DNA from: Candidatus Villigracilis propinquus
GTDB lineage: Bacteria; Chloroflexota; Anaerolineae; Anaerolineales; Villigracilaceae
Assembly (NCBI GenBank): GCA_016714565.1
Contig: JADKDM010000010.1
Coordinates: forward strand, 190,511 to 254,510
DNA: 64,000 nucleotides
Direction: 5' to 3'
Shown here: positions 1 to 9,089 of the stretch, one piece after another
Numbering within the stretch: position 1 is the stretch's first letter
Layout: each line of letters begins with the position of its first letter
Translations under genes and position numbers: made by a program
Notes under the pieces: generated by a model
Told to the model about the DNA's origin: nothing
What the model saw: only the letters and a program-made list of their open reading frames with translations
Databases searched by the model: none

Positions 1-75
1 GCGATCGCGTTGGCGGGTATCTATCTTGTAAATCAATCTCACAGGCAAAACCTGCAGGAGACACCCAATGCCTAA
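1..75 (+). CDS. C-terminal end of a probable membrane transporter (partial)
   Basis: Frame 1 is open from the window edge to a TAA at 73-75. It encodes about 24 residues beginning AIALAGIYLVNQ and ending in a polar tail. A short hydrophobic stretch followed by a hydrophilic C-terminus is typical of the last helix of DMT/EamA-type permeases, but so little is present that the family is a guess. The frame overlaps the start of the STAS gene by 8 nt, as expected for a translationally coupled upstream gene. Confidence 0.4.
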   Translation, partial: AIALAGIYLVNQSHRQNLQETPNA

Positions 76-505
76 TCCAAAACGTAAAAAGGAAAATTTC
101 AGAGCCATGGATATCACAGCTTCTACAGCACACGGTCGCGTTCCAGTTACGATCATCCACATTCAGGGAAGCATCGACTCGTCCACTCACCAGACATTTC
201 AAGCCGTTTCAGAAACGATCATTAACGACGGCGCACGCCACTTGCTTATTGACCTTAAGGATGCCTACTACATCAGCAGCGCAGGACTTCGCACCATTCA
301 TATCCTGTTCAACAAATTGCGAACCATTCACAAGGATGTCAGCGACGATGAATTGCGCCTTCAAATGAAAGCGGGCTCTTACAAATCGCCCTATATCAAA
401 GTGGCAAATCTTTCACCGCAGGCCAGGGAAGCCTTCGAGCTCAGCGGGTTTGAAACCTACATCGAAACCTTTGACGATATCGACAAAGCGGTCGCATCTT
501 TTTGA
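68..505 (+). CDS. STAS-domain protein (anti-sigma factor antagonist-like)
   Basis: This 145-residue protein consists mainly of one STAS domain. The signature ISSAGLR lies at residues 69-75, where the phosphorylatable serine of SpoIIAA/RsbV-type antagonists sits, preceded by the beta-strand HLLIDLKDA. Such proteins bind anti-sigma or switch kinases according to their phosphorylation state. The region at residues 105-120 between the usual STAS helices is longer than in minimal RsbV proteins. The start at 68 is chosen because AGGAGA lies 8 nt upstream; ATG 107 has no ribosome site. No partner kinase or sigma factor is nearby, so its pathway is unknown. Confidence 0.75.
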   Translation: MPNPKRKKENFRAMDITASTAHGRVPVTIIHIQGSIDSSTHQTFQAVSETIINDGARHLLIDLKDAYYISSAGLRTIHILFNKLRTIHKDVSDDELRLQMKAGSYKSPYIKVANLSPQAREAFELSGFETYIETFDDIDKAVASF

Positions 506-523
506 AAACTCAGAAAGCAACAA

Positions 524-555
524 AAAACATCCCAACAATACGGTTGGGATGTTTT
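524..555. terminator. Bidirectional intrinsic terminator between the STAS gene and purB
   Basis: A 13-bp perfect stem (524-536 with 543-555) encloses a 6-nt loop, with A-run and T-run flanks on the two arms. It lies between the convergent ends of the STAS gene (+) and purB (-) and can end both transcripts. Confidence 0.85.
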
Positions 556-575
556 GATCTCAGAATTCGCACGAA

Positions 576-1984
576 TTATTTTCCGGCGATCACGCTATCC
601 ACCAATTTTATTGCCAGCCCAATATACGAATGCGGCGAAAGTGCAGCCAATTGAGCACGCACTTTTCGCTGACTTCAACTGACTCCACCCAGGCCTTGTA
701 ATCCGCAGCCGTCAGGGTGCGTCCGCGCGTTTGCTCTTTAAGCGACTCATAAGCATTAGACTGCCCCGCCGCGCGCAGGATGGTTTGTGCGCCTTCGGAG
801 ACGACTTCCCAATGGACATTTAATTCCGCTGTTAGTTTCTCCTCATCTGGAGCAATACGCTTCCCCGCTGGAAGCTGATCCACGCCAACAGGCTGTGTCC
901 CAACGCTGTGCCAAACGTGCGTCGGACAGTGGAGTCGGAAAGGTCACGCTGCAAACGCGAGACCATCAGTTTTTGGGCATAGTGTGTGAAAAGCGAATTC
1001 GCCACGCCAAGATTGCCCTCCAGGCGTTTTCAAAATCAATCGGGTTGACCTTTTGCGGCATGGTAGAGGACCCCACCTCCCCGGCCACAACCTGCTGCTT
1101 GAGATACCCATCACTGATGTAGCGCCAGATATCCTGGAGATAAGTCGATCAATATGGAATTGGTCAGGCGGACAAGGTCGAAGTAACGCACCCAATTATC
1201 GTACGGAAGGATTTGCGTGGTAAGCAAATTAGGTTCGAGTTCAAAACCAGAAACGAAATTTTTGCTGAAGGATAACCAGTCCACTTGCGGAGCGGCGGCT
1301 TGCAGGGCGTTGAAGTTACCGCACGGCTCCTGTCAGCTTGGCTTCGAAGCGATGAGAGGCAATGTCATCACGAGTCTTTTTGAGGCGGGCAATATACACA
1401 GCGAATTCTCTTCCCACGGTTGTGGGGACGGCATATTGTCCGTGTGTGCGAGCGAGCATGGGAATGGATTTGTAACGGATGGCAAAATCGGAAAGGTTGG
1501 AGATTAGAGATTGGAGATTAGGGAGGATTACCTCGTCTCTTGATTCTTTTAATGCAATGGCTTGACCTAAGCTGTTAGTATCTTCGGAGGTCAGGCCAAA
1601 GTGAATCCACGGGAGCAGGTCTTGCAAAGAGGTGTCTTGCAATTTGCTTTGGATGAAGTACTCAATGGCTTTGACATCGTGGCGGGTTTTGCGCTCATAG
1701 TCGAGGATCAATTCCGCATCGGCGTTCGAGAAATTGGTGAGGATGGATTCAAGCTGCGCAGATTCAGAATCTATCAGAGGACGAACCATGCCCGTTTTGG
1801 AAAGAGCAGCTAAAAAGTTAAGTTCGACGCGGACTCTGTCGCGCAGGAATGCAAATTCGGAGAAGAATTCGATCAAGGGGGCTAGCTGTGAGTGAGCGGG
1901 TTTGATTCTGCGAAGCGCCCATCCAACCGGAAAGCCATGCGCGAAGCAGAGCACCGAAAGCTGATAGTCATTCTTGAGATATCC
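576..1984 (-). CDS. purB: Adenylosuccinate lyase, reading frame broken by several indels
   Basis: PurB removes fumarate from SAICAR and from adenylosuccinate. Pieces of one protein are spread over several frames: LIEFFSEFAF and HDVKAIEYF near the N-terminus, IHFGLTSEDTNSL and LARTHGQYAVPT (the His-containing lyase motifs) at about 1500-1650, then AAAPQVDWLSFSKNF after a shift near 1320. The C-terminus, ending IGLAIKLVDSVIAGK, stops at 576 after a shift near 650. Length and motif order fit the long E. coli-type PurB (about 456 aa). The N-terminus is also shifted (DGR-type motif near 1910), so the start near 1984 is approximate. It is the last gene of the purine run. The breaks are probably consensus errors. 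Confidence 0.85.
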
Positions 1985-1998
1985 TGCAGATCATGGCG

Positions 1999-3051
1999 TC
2001 ATAACTGCGTGCGTAGGATTGACAAGCCTTTAACGCCGAGCCCCAGCGGATTTTCTTGAAGCGGCGAGGTAAATGGTATTTCGCCCGCTTCTTCAACAGC
2101 AGACAATATCTCATTGTAATCGCCGGGGTCGCAAACGAGAAGTGACACACGTTCGTGATTTTTTGCAGCGGCACAGATCAACGTAACGCCGCCGAGATAC
2201 CGCAGATGATTCTCTATGACCATCTTCATGACGTGATCAGTTCGGTTTGGCAATGGTGGTTTCCACAACTTGAAGGGATTAGAGATTGAACCGGGCGCAG
2301 TATCGAGGTCGGCACGGCGGCGCCCCCGGCCGCCCCCCCGGGCCCCGGGGCGCCCCCCGGCCCCGGGGGCGCCCCCCCCCCGGGCCCCCGGCGCCGCCCG
2401 CCCCCGGGGGCCCCCCCCCCGGGCGGGCCCCGGCGCCCCCCCCGCCGGCGGCGGGGGCCCCCCCCCGGGGCCCGGCCGGGCGGGGGGGCGGCGGGCCCGG
2501 CCGCCCCCCCCCCCGGGGGGGGCGGGCCGGGGGCGCCCCCCCCCCCCCCGGCCCGCGCGGGCGCGGGCCCCGGCGGCCGGGGGGGGGGGGGGGGGGGGGG
2601 GGGCGCGCCCCGCCCCCCCCCGGCCCGGGGGGGGGGGCCGACGGGGGCCGCGCGCCCCGGGGGGGCCCCCCCGGGCCCCGCGGGCCCCCGGGGCCCCCCC
2701 CCCCCCCCCCCCCGGGGCCCGCGCGCCCCCCCGCCCCCCCCCGCGGGGCCCGGCCCCCGGGGCGGCCCCATATAATCCCAGCCGTGGTTGAGGAGTTCCA
2801 CATGATCGGCCTCTGTTGGGCGGGCGAACGCGAGCAGTCCACCATGAATGGCGGGGTGCAAGGTTTTTACGGCCTCCCAAAATTTCTGGTGACTTGGTAC
2901 AATCCGCCACTTCGGTGACGACTATGTCCTTTTCACGCAGAAGTTTGGCTGTGCCGCCGGAAGCAAGCAGGCTCCAGCCGAGAGAGGCAAGACCTTGCGC
3001 AAATTCGATGAGTCCAGTTTTATCGTGGACAGAGAGAATGGCGGTGGGCAT
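1999..3051 (-). CDS. purH: IMP cyclohydrolase (N-terminal half of PurH), disrupted by a GC block
   Basis: The N-terminus at 3051 (start ATG, with AAAGGA upstream) reads as the MGS-like IMP cyclohydrolase fold: LSVHDKTGLIEFAQGLASLG, then ASGGTAKLLREK. IHGGLLAF follows in another frame. After the anomalous block at 2315-2769 the frame resumes with GGVTLICAAAKNHERVSLLV, typical of the cyclohydrolase active-site region, and ends ENPLGLGVKGLSILRTQL. Only about ten residues of the expected protein are missing across the block, so the block is an insertion relative to the family. The gene stops after the cyclohydrolase domain; the transformylase domain is a separate gene at 3715-4890. It closes the purine ring to give IMP. 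Confidence 0.8.
   Translation of the reverse strand: MPTAILSVHDKTGLIEFAQGLASLGWSLLASGGTAKLLREKDIVVTEVADCTKSPEILGGRKNLAPRHSWWTARVRPPNRGRSCGTPQPRLGLYGAAPGAGPRGGGRGGARAPGGGGGGAPGARGARGGPPGARGPRRPPPPGRGGAGRAPPPPPPPPAAGARARAGRGGGGRPRPAPPGGGGGRARRPPARPGPGGGPPPPAGGAPGPARGGGPRGRAAPGARGGGAPGAGGRPGARGGGRGRRRADLDTAPGSISNPFKLWKPPLPNRTDHVMKMVIENHLRYLGGVTLICAAAKNHERVSLLVCDPGDYNEILSAVEEAGEIPFTSPLQENPLGLGVKGLSILRTQL
2315..2769. other. 455-nt block of almost pure G/C (probable assembly artefact)
   Basis: 454 of 455 bases are G or C (single A at 2641), with runs up to about 25 G. The block interrupts the IMP cyclohydrolase gene, whose flanking code matches the family on both sides. The long frames across it are Pro/Gly/Ala/Arg low-complexity and are not genes. 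The best reading is low-quality consensus or gap filling rather than biology. Confidence 0.85.
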
Positions 3052-3062
3052 AAAAAATTCCT

Positions 3063-3657
3063 TTAGTGAGTTGTGGTTTTCAAGAGGACTAATCTGAGGG
3101 TGTTCACAAGAAGCTTGTGTTCAGTTTGGTGAACACGAAATTCAAGAGATTCAAGCGTGTCTTCTGCATGAATGGGGACAATTTCAGTGGCAAGCACGGG
3201 GCCGTTATCCACGCCTTCGTCAGGGACGAGATGAACCATAACGCCAGTGTGCTTTATTTCGCCGCGTTGAAAGGCCTCAAAAGCGCTCGATAGCGTGTGT
3301 GCCCGGGAAGGTGTTTGGTAATGCAGGATGCAGATTAATGACTCGGTTTGGGAAAGAAGAAAGAAGAGGAGAGAATTCGCATCCAGCCAGCGAGAATGAT
3401 GTAGTTTGGTAGTTTGGTAGTTATGTAGCTGGCTAGTCGCAAGTCGTAGTCACTGCGCGATTCGTTTTTCTAGTTTTGAAAAATGGATAGCTTCAACCCC
3501 TGCATTTCTTGCACGGGTAAGGCCGAAGGCATCTGCTTTATTGGAGATGACGGAGGCTATGGATGCAGGAAGTTCACCAGACACGCAGGCATCAAGAATG
3601 GCTTGGAGGTTAGAACCGTTACCAGAAATGAGAACGACAAGACGGGGAAGAAGTCAT
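3063..3657 (-). CDS. purN: Phosphoribosylglycinamide formyltransferase, frameshifted
   Basis: PurN transfers the formyl group of 10-formyl-THF to GAR. The pieces are LVVLISGNGSNLQAILDAC (residues about 5-23), then VISNKADAFGLTRARNAGV, a shifted segment around 3380-3440 containing YIILAGWMRILS, and finally VINLHPALPNTFPGTHAIER with the catalytic His/Asp region HTGVMVHLVPDEGVDNGPVL. At least three single-base shifts are needed to join them (near 3645, 3450 and 3350). The start ATG at 3657 is in a shifted frame. It lies between the two purH halves, 11 nt upstream of the cyclohydrolase start. Confidence 0.82.
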
Positions 3658-3714
3658 CAGTTATCAGTTAAGAGTACTGCGCGTGTGTTTCCTGCGTGTT
3701 TACCTGTTTCCATT

Positions 3715-4890
3715 TTAGTGATGGAAGAGGCGGACGCCAGAGAAGACCATGGTCATACCGTATTCGTTCGCGGCTTGAATGACAATGTCATCGCGAGTAG
3801 AACCGCCTGGTTCGAGAACATATTTCACGCCGCTGACAGCTGCACGGTCAATGCTGTCACGGAATGGGAAGAATGCATCGGAGCCAAGGGTCACAGAATC
3901 CAGCTTGGAGAGCCACTCCTGCTTTTCGTCGAGAGTCAGTTGTCGGGGCGTTTGAGCGAAGATGTTGCTCCAATCTGCTTTTTCGTTTTGAGTCACATCG
4001 TCACGCAGAAATTGATCAATGGCGTTATCGCGGTCAGGACGTTTGATGCCAGTTTTGAAACGCAAATCTAAAATAGTGGGATGCTGGCGCAGCCACCAGA
4101 GATCCGCTTTTTGGCCCGCGAGGCGCACGCAATGGATGCGCGACTGCTGCCCCGCGCCAACACCGATGGTTTGACCATCCGCGACGAAACAAACAGAATT
4201 GGACTGAGTGTACTTGAGCATGATCCATGCGAGTGTGAGATCGCGAAGCGCAGATTCAGGCAGATCTTTTTTGGAAGTGACGATATTGGTGAAATCGGAG
4301 GGAGTGACAAGGCGATCATGATGGCGTTGCTCAAAAGTGACACCAAAAACTTCACGTGTTTCAACGGAGGAAGGTTCATAGGCTGGGTCAATTTGCACAA
4401 CGGCATATTTGCCCTGCTTTTTGTTTTTGAGAATTTCTAACGCTTCAGGTTCATAGGCGGGAGCAATGACGCCATCGGAAACTTCGCGGGCAATGAGCTT
4501 GGCGGTTGGAACATCCACGGTATCGGAGAGTGCAATGAAATCACCAAAGGAACACAGACGGTCTGCTCCACGGGCACGGGCATAGGCAGTGGCGAGAGGA
4601 GAGAGTTCAAGATCATCCACGAAGTAGGTTTTCTTGAGCGTATCTGAAAGCGGCACAGCCACTGCCGCACCAGCAGGGCTGACATGTTTGAAGGATGCCG
4701 CCGCTGGCAAATTCAATGCAGACTTAAGTTCGCGGACAAGCTGCCACGCGTTGAGCGCATCCAGAAGATTGATGTACCCAGGGGAACCACCGAGGACTGT
4801 AATGGGCAGCTCATTATCATTTTTCATAAAGACGCGGGCGGGAGCCTGCTGAGGATTTGTGCCGTAACGAAGCGGGAGAGATGATGACAT
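3715..4890 (-). CDS. purH: AICAR transformylase, stand-alone (C-terminal half of PurH)
   Basis: The 391-residue protein starts LRYGTNPQQAPARVF, the conserved opening of the AICAR formyltransferase domain. It carries AAASFKHVSPAGAAVA with the catalytic Lys-His and SNSVCFVADGQTIGVGAGQQSR. It ends in a Gly-Gly-Ser-rich strand and a His-His C-terminus, as in PurH proteins (RLFHH). It transfers a formyl group from 10-formyl-THF to AICAR. It has no cyclohydrolase domain, which is a separate gene two positions downstream, so PurH is split here. The frame is intact. It starts 11 nt after the purD-purM stop, with AGGAAA upstream. Confidence 0.9.
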   Translation of the reverse strand: MSSSLPLRYGTNPQQAPARVFMKNDNELPITVLGGSPGYINLLDALNAWQLVRELKSALNLPAAASFKHVSPAGAAVAVPLSDTLKKTYFVDDLELSPLATAYARARGADRLCSFGDFIALSDTVDVPTAKLIAREVSDGVIAPAYEPEALEILKNKKQGKYAVVQIDPAYEPSSVETREVFGVTFEQRHHDRLVTPSDFTNIVTSKKDLPESALRDLTLAWIMLKYTQSNSVCFVADGQTIGVGAGQQSRIHCVRLAGQKADLWWLRQHPTILDLRFKTGIKRPDRDNAIDQFLRDDVTQNEKADWSNIFAQTPRQLTLDEKQEWLSKLDSVTLGSDAFFPFRDSIDRAAVSGVKYVLEPGGSTRDDIVIQAANEYGMTMVFSGVRLFHH

Positions 4891-4901
4891 AAACGTTTCC
4901 T

Positions 4902-7166
4902 TTAGTTGACGAGTTGAACTTTTTTGTTACCTTCGACGAGTTCGCCGATCACGAAGGTTCTTTCTGGAATCCATTCTTGAATTTCGGCGGCTTTGATTTT
5001 ATCTATGATGACAACCATGCCAATTCCCATATTGAAGACGCGATACATTTCTTCTGTGGGGATATTTCCTTTTTGCTGGATAAGATTCCATAAGGGCGGA
5101 ACAGGCCATGAACCAAGCTGTATCTTCGCATCCAAATTATCGGGCAATATGCGCGGAATGTTCTCGATAAATCCACCGCCCGTGATGTGAGCAAGGGCTT
5201 TGACATGAGAAAGAAACGAATAAAGAATTGGATAATAGGAACGGTGTGGAGCAAGCAAGGCGTCTGCAAGAGTGGCATTAAGCTCAGGAAAAAATGTATC
5301 AAGAGCTGTATCCGCGAAGACCTTGCGAATAAGCGAATAGCCGTTGGTATGTGGCCCGCTGGAGGAAAAACCCAGTAGGGCATCCCCTGATTGCAGGTTT
5401 GTTCGCGGCAAAATATTATCACGTTCGAGCACACCAATAATTGTCCCTGCTACATCAAATTCATTTGGCTGGTACACACCGGGCATTTCAGCGGTCTCGC
5501 CGCCAAGCAAAGCTACATCGGATTCTTTGCAGGCTTCGGCAATACCAGTCACCACTTCGGCAGTCTGTTCAGGGTTCAGTTTAGAGGTAGCAAAGTAGTC
5601 CATAAAGAAGAGCGGACGTGCGCCCTGCACAAGAATATCGTTGATGCAGTGATTGACGATATCATGCCCGATGCCGCGGTACCTTCCAACAGATGAGGCA
5701 AGTTTTACTTTTGTACCAACACCATCGGTGGAGGCAACCAACACAGGCGACTTCATCTCCTTCAAAACTGAGGCGTCGAACAATCCGCCAAATGAGCCGA
5801 TGCCCGCAAGAACGGAAGAGTTATATGTGGATTTGACAGCATCCTTCATCAAATCCACGGCGCGGTTGCCAGCATCAATGGAGACGCCAGATTCTGCGTA
5901 TGAAGTTTTCCTCAATGCACGTCGTGCAATGTCTCTGCGATACTGCACGCCGTCAAAAGAAACTTTGTGGATGTTGTCATAAACTTGATGCACAGCATCT
6001 GCAATGCTATCCGCCCAGGCAGTTACGCCAAAGACTCTTCCACCAGAAGTGAAAACTTTTCCATCATCCATTTTTGTACCTGCATGAAAGCAGGCAAGAT
6101 TTTCAGGCAGATCTTCAAACGTCACAACCTTGCCCGTCTCCACTTTTTCAGGATAGCCTTTGCTTGCCAGCACCACACAAACAGACGCGCCGCTCTTCCA
6201 TTGAATATCAAGGTTCTTCAGGTTGCCATCCACGCAGGCATCGGCAATATCGAGCAAGTCTGTTTCGAGCAACGGAAGCACGGCTTGGGTTTCAGGGTCG
6301 CCAAAGCGGCAGTTAAATTCAAGGGTGCTGAGTCCACTGTCCGTTAAGATGAGACCCGCGTAGAGAACGCCGACAAATGATGTGCCTTCGGTTCGTAGTC
6401 CATCCACAGCGGGCTGCAAAATAAATTCCATTGCCTCATTCATCATATCCGCCGTAAAGATTGGCGCGGGCGCGTAGGCTCCCATGCCGCCTGTATTCGG
6501 GCCGCGGTCACTATCCAGCAGGCGTTTGTGATCCTGCGCGGGCAGCATCGGCACAATGGACGTTCCATCCGTAAATGCCATCAGCGAAACTTCCTGTCCG
6601 CTCAGGCGTTCTTCGATCACAACTTCCAACCCAGCCTCACCAAATGTTTTATTCACCAAAATAGATTCAAGTGTGGCCTTCGCTTCTTCAAAGGTATCAG
6701 GCAGAATCACACCCTTGCCAGCCGCGAGACCTGATGCCTTGATAACAATTGGATAATCAACAGATTCCAAATAACGAAGCGCTTCATTGAATTGAGTGAA
6801 CGTGGCATATCGCGCGGTTGGGATGTGATGCCTCGCCATAAAATCTTTCGCGAAAACTTTAGACGCTTCGATCTGCGCCGCAGCCTGCTTCGGCCCAAAA
6901 CAGCGGATGCCATCCGCTGTTAGAGAATCCACCAACCCCGCCGCGAGCGGCGCTTCAGGGCCAACCAACACAAGGTCAATTTGATTCTCTTTGCAGAAAC
7001 GGATCACCGCAGAATGATCATCCAAATTCAATGAAATATTTTCACCGCAGGATGTTGTCCCCGCATTGCCAAGTGCAATAAAAAGTTTGGACAAGCTGGA
7101 TGACTGAGCCACCTTCCACGCCATTGCATGTTCCCGCCCGCCCGACCCAACGATCAAAACATTCAT
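4902..7166 (-). CDS. purDM: Fused GAR synthetase-AIR synthetase (PurD-PurM)
   Basis: A single uninterrupted 754-residue frame contains two enzymes. Residues 1 to about 417 are PurD (GAR synthetase): NVLIVGSGGREHAMAWK, the ATP-grasp region KASGLAAGKGVILPD, and SRGPNTGGMGAYAPAP-like motifs near residue 225. Residues about 420-754 are PurM (AIR synthetase): SGVSIDAGNRAVDLMK, LVASTDGVGTKVKLA, DIVNHCINDILVQGARPLFF, LLGGETAEMPGVY, HITGGGFIENIPRIL. The two activities catalyse steps 2 and 5 of purine synthesis. The fusion resembles the GARS-AIRS order of eukaryotic trifunctional enzymes but lacks GART, which is encoded nearby as purN. It begins 3 nt after purF ends. Confidence 0.95.
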   Translation of the reverse strand: MNVLIVGSGGREHAMAWKVAQSSSLSKLFIALGNAGTTSCGENISLNLDDHSAVIRFCKENQIDLVLVGPEAPLAAGLVDSLTADGIRCFGPKQAAAQIEASKVFAKDFMARHHIPTARYATFTQFNEALRYLESVDYPIVIKASGLAAGKGVILPDTFEEAKATLESILVNKTFGEAGLEVVIEERLSGQEVSLMAFTDGTSIVPMLPAQDHKRLLDSDRGPNTGGMGAYAPAPIFTADMMNEAMEFILQPAVDGLRTEGTSFVGVLYAGLILTDSGLSTLEFNCRFGDPETQAVLPLLETDLLDIADACVDGNLKNLDIQWKSGASVCVVLASKGYPEKVETGKVVTFEDLPENLACFHAGTKMDDGKVFTSGGRVFGVTAWADSIADAVHQVYDNIHKVSFDGVQYRRDIARRALRKTSYAESGVSIDAGNRAVDLMKDAVKSTYNSSVLAGIGSFGGLFDASVLKEMKSPVLVASTDGVGTKVKLASSVGRYRGIGHDIVNHCINDILVQGARPLFFMDYFATSKLNPEQTAEVVTGIAEACKESDVALLGGETAEMPGVYQPNEFDVAGTIIGVLERDNILPRTNLQSGDALLGFSSSGPHTNGYSLIRKVFADTALDTFFPELNATLADALLAPHRSYYPILYSFLSHVKALAHITGGGFIENIPRILPDNLDAKIQLGSWPVPPLWNLIQQKGNIPTEEMYRVFNMGIGMVVIIDKIKAAEIQEWIPERTFVIGELVEGNKKVQLVN

Positions 7167-7168
7167 AT

Positions 7169-8629
7169 TTATTTGGTTACCCTTTCAAAACCAGTCTTCA
7201 CATTCGATAGATCAACAGGGATCGGATACTTCCCCGTAAAACAAGCCTGACAAAAACCATCCTTCCGCTGGATCGCGCGCATCATGCCATCGATGGAAAG
7301 ATAATATAAACTATCAGCATCCACATATTCACGAATTTCTTCCACAGTCCGTTTGTGGGCAATCAGTCCGTCATGTCTACCCATGTCCACACCCATGAAA
7401 CACGGATGTGAGATCGGCGGACAAGTAATCGCCACATGCACTTCCTTTGCGCCAGCATTCTTCAGCAATTTGATCAACGGCCCTGTGGTATTACCGCGCA
7501 CAATGCTGTCATCGATCATCACCACACGCTTATCACGCACATTCTCATTGATGACGTTGAACTTCAAGGCCACACCGCGCTTGCGAAGCGAATCCGTCGG
7601 CTCGATGAACGTCCGCCCGACATAGCGGTTTTTGATAAAGCCATCGTTATATGGAATACCGCTCACATGTGAAAAACCAATTGCCGCAGGCACAGACGAA
7701 TCAGGCACAGGAATGACAACATCACCATACTTATTTCCTAATTCATTTTCAACTTCCTTTGCGAGTTCCTCCCCCAACCTCTGCCGCACATGATGGACAT
7801 TGATCCCATCCCATGTTTGGTCGGGGCGCGCAAAATAAATATGTTCAAACACGCACATCGCCGAAGGTGTTACAGGCGGGATGGCCTGCATCACTTTCAA
7901 CGCGCTATTGGAAAGCGAAACCACTTCACCGGGCTTCACATCCCGAATGGCTTCGCAGCCCAATGTCTGCAATGCCCCTACTTCCGACGCAACAGCATGC
8001 CCGCCGCTTGGCAGCAACCCAATACACAACGGACGAAATCCCCACGGGTCGCGCACCGCGTAAACGCAATCACGAGTCAGGATCACTACAGAATATGCGC
8101 CCACCCATTTCTTCATGGCCTGCTTGATGCGTTCCTCCCACGTCCCCTCACTGTTACGCGCCAGCATCATCGTCATCACTTCGGTATCAGAAGATGACGA
8201 AAAACCAACACCTTGTTCCATCAATTCATTTCGGAGTTCGGCAGAATTAATTAAATTTCCATTATGCGCCAGCGCCAGCGGCCCATGCATTGTTTCGATC
8301 ATGAACGGCTGCGCATTCCGCAATGACGACGACCCCGTTGTTGAATATCGCGTATGCCCGATCGCGTAATGGCCTTTCAATTCTGCCATCGCTGCGGGCG
8401 TGAACACATGCGAGACCAGTCCCACCCCTTTATGAATGGACATCATCTTTCCATCTGCCACAGCAATGCCCGCCGCTTCCTGTCCACGATGCTGCAAGGC
8501 ATACAACCCAAAGAAAGTCATACGCGCCACATCTTCATCTGGCGCAAATATCCCGATCACACCACATTCTTCATGCGGATGATCATCTTCCAGACCAAAA
8601 TTTATTTGACTATCTGACACTGGCATCAT
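7169..8629 (-). CDS. purF: Amidophosphoribosyltransferase
   Basis: PurF makes 5-phosphoribosylamine from PRPP and glutamine, the committed step. The N-terminal Ntn glutaminase domain starts at the motif EECGVIGIF (Cys near residue 22, after a short propeptide) and continues with LYALQHRGQEAAGIA and GHTRYSTTGSS. The C-terminal PRTase domain has the PRPP loop RVVMIDDSIVRGNT. Cys residues near 245 (SAMCVFEHIYFARPD) and in the C-terminal GFCQACFTG match the Fe-S-cluster B. subtilis-type PurF. ATG 8629 follows GAGG closely, and 8626 is an alternative; the gene overlaps the purE end by about 20 nt. Confidence 0.95.
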   Translation of the reverse strand: MMPVSDSQINFGLEDDHPHEECGVIGIFAPDEDVARMTFFGLYALQHRGQEAAGIAVADGKMMSIHKGVGLVSHVFTPAAMAELKGHYAIGHTRYSTTGSSSLRNAQPFMIETMHGPLALAHNGNLINSAELRNELMEQGVGFSSSSDTEVMTMMLARNSEGTWEERIKQAMKKWVGAYSVVILTRDCVYAVRDPWGFRPLCIGLLPSGGHAVASEVGALQTLGCEAIRDVKPGEVVSLSNSALKVMQAIPPVTPSAMCVFEHIYFARPDQTWDGINVHHVRQRLGEELAKEVENELGNKYGDVVIPVPDSSVPAAIGFSHVSGIPYNDGFIKNRYVGRTFIEPTDSLRKRGVALKFNVINENVRDKRVVMIDDSIVRGNTTGPLIKLLKNAGAKEVHVAITCPPISHPCFMGVDMGRHDGLIAHKRTVEEIREYVDADSLYYLSIDGMMRAIQRKDGFCQACFTGKYPIPVDLSNVKTGFERVTK

Positions 8630-9089
8630 CCTCAAGAATTTTATCCGCCGCCCGCTTCTGACTCGCTTTTACCTGCTCCCGCACTTCAGCATTCGCCACG
8701 CTGAAAATTTTCGCCGCCAACAACGCCGCGTTGAAAGGTTCCAACACCACCGCAGGCGCGATCCCCGAAGGCATCCGCAGGGACGAATACACATCCGCGC
8801 CGCCAAATGATTCTGAAGGCGGCGGACAGGCAATAACAGGCGCGCTCACAGAACCGTCCGTAAATCCGCTCAAGGCATTGCTACGCCCCGCTACCGTGAT
8901 ATACACCTTCGGGCGTTCGTCTGCTTCATATTCGTTCAATATGGCCAGCGCGTGTTCCGGCGTTTTGTGCGCAGACCCAATGCGAATGACCGTATCAAGC
9001 CCAAATCCCTTGCAGGCATCCGATATTTTTGTGCAGTGTTCCATATCTGCTTTGGAACCCATCAAGATCACAACCAATGGCTTTGACAT
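8610..9089 (-). CDS. purE: AIR carboxylase, class II PurE
   Basis: This 159-residue protein begins LVVILMGSKADMEHCTKISD and carries IRIGSAHKTPEHAL, VYITVAGRSNALSGF and IACPPPSESFGGADVYSSL. These are class II PurE features (Treponema/animal type), which use CO2 directly. Class I enzymes start GSxSDW and need PurK to make N5-CAIR. No purK is present in the cluster, which agrees. The start codon overlaps the purC stop (TAATG). Confidence 0.92.
   Translation of the reverse strand: MSKPLVVILMGSKADMEHCTKISDACKGFGLDTVIRIGSAHKTPEHALAILNEYEADERPKVYITVAGRSNALSGFTDGSVSAPVIACPPPSESFGGADVYSSLRMPSGIAPAVVLEPFNAALLAAKIFSVANAEVREQVKASQKRAADKILEDDASVR

Noticed and set aside
2226..2918. Several overlapping Pro/Gly/Ala/Arg-rich frames of 170-350 codons on both strands
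   Set aside because: They consist of G/C homopolymer translation across the anomalous block and have no complexity or family match.
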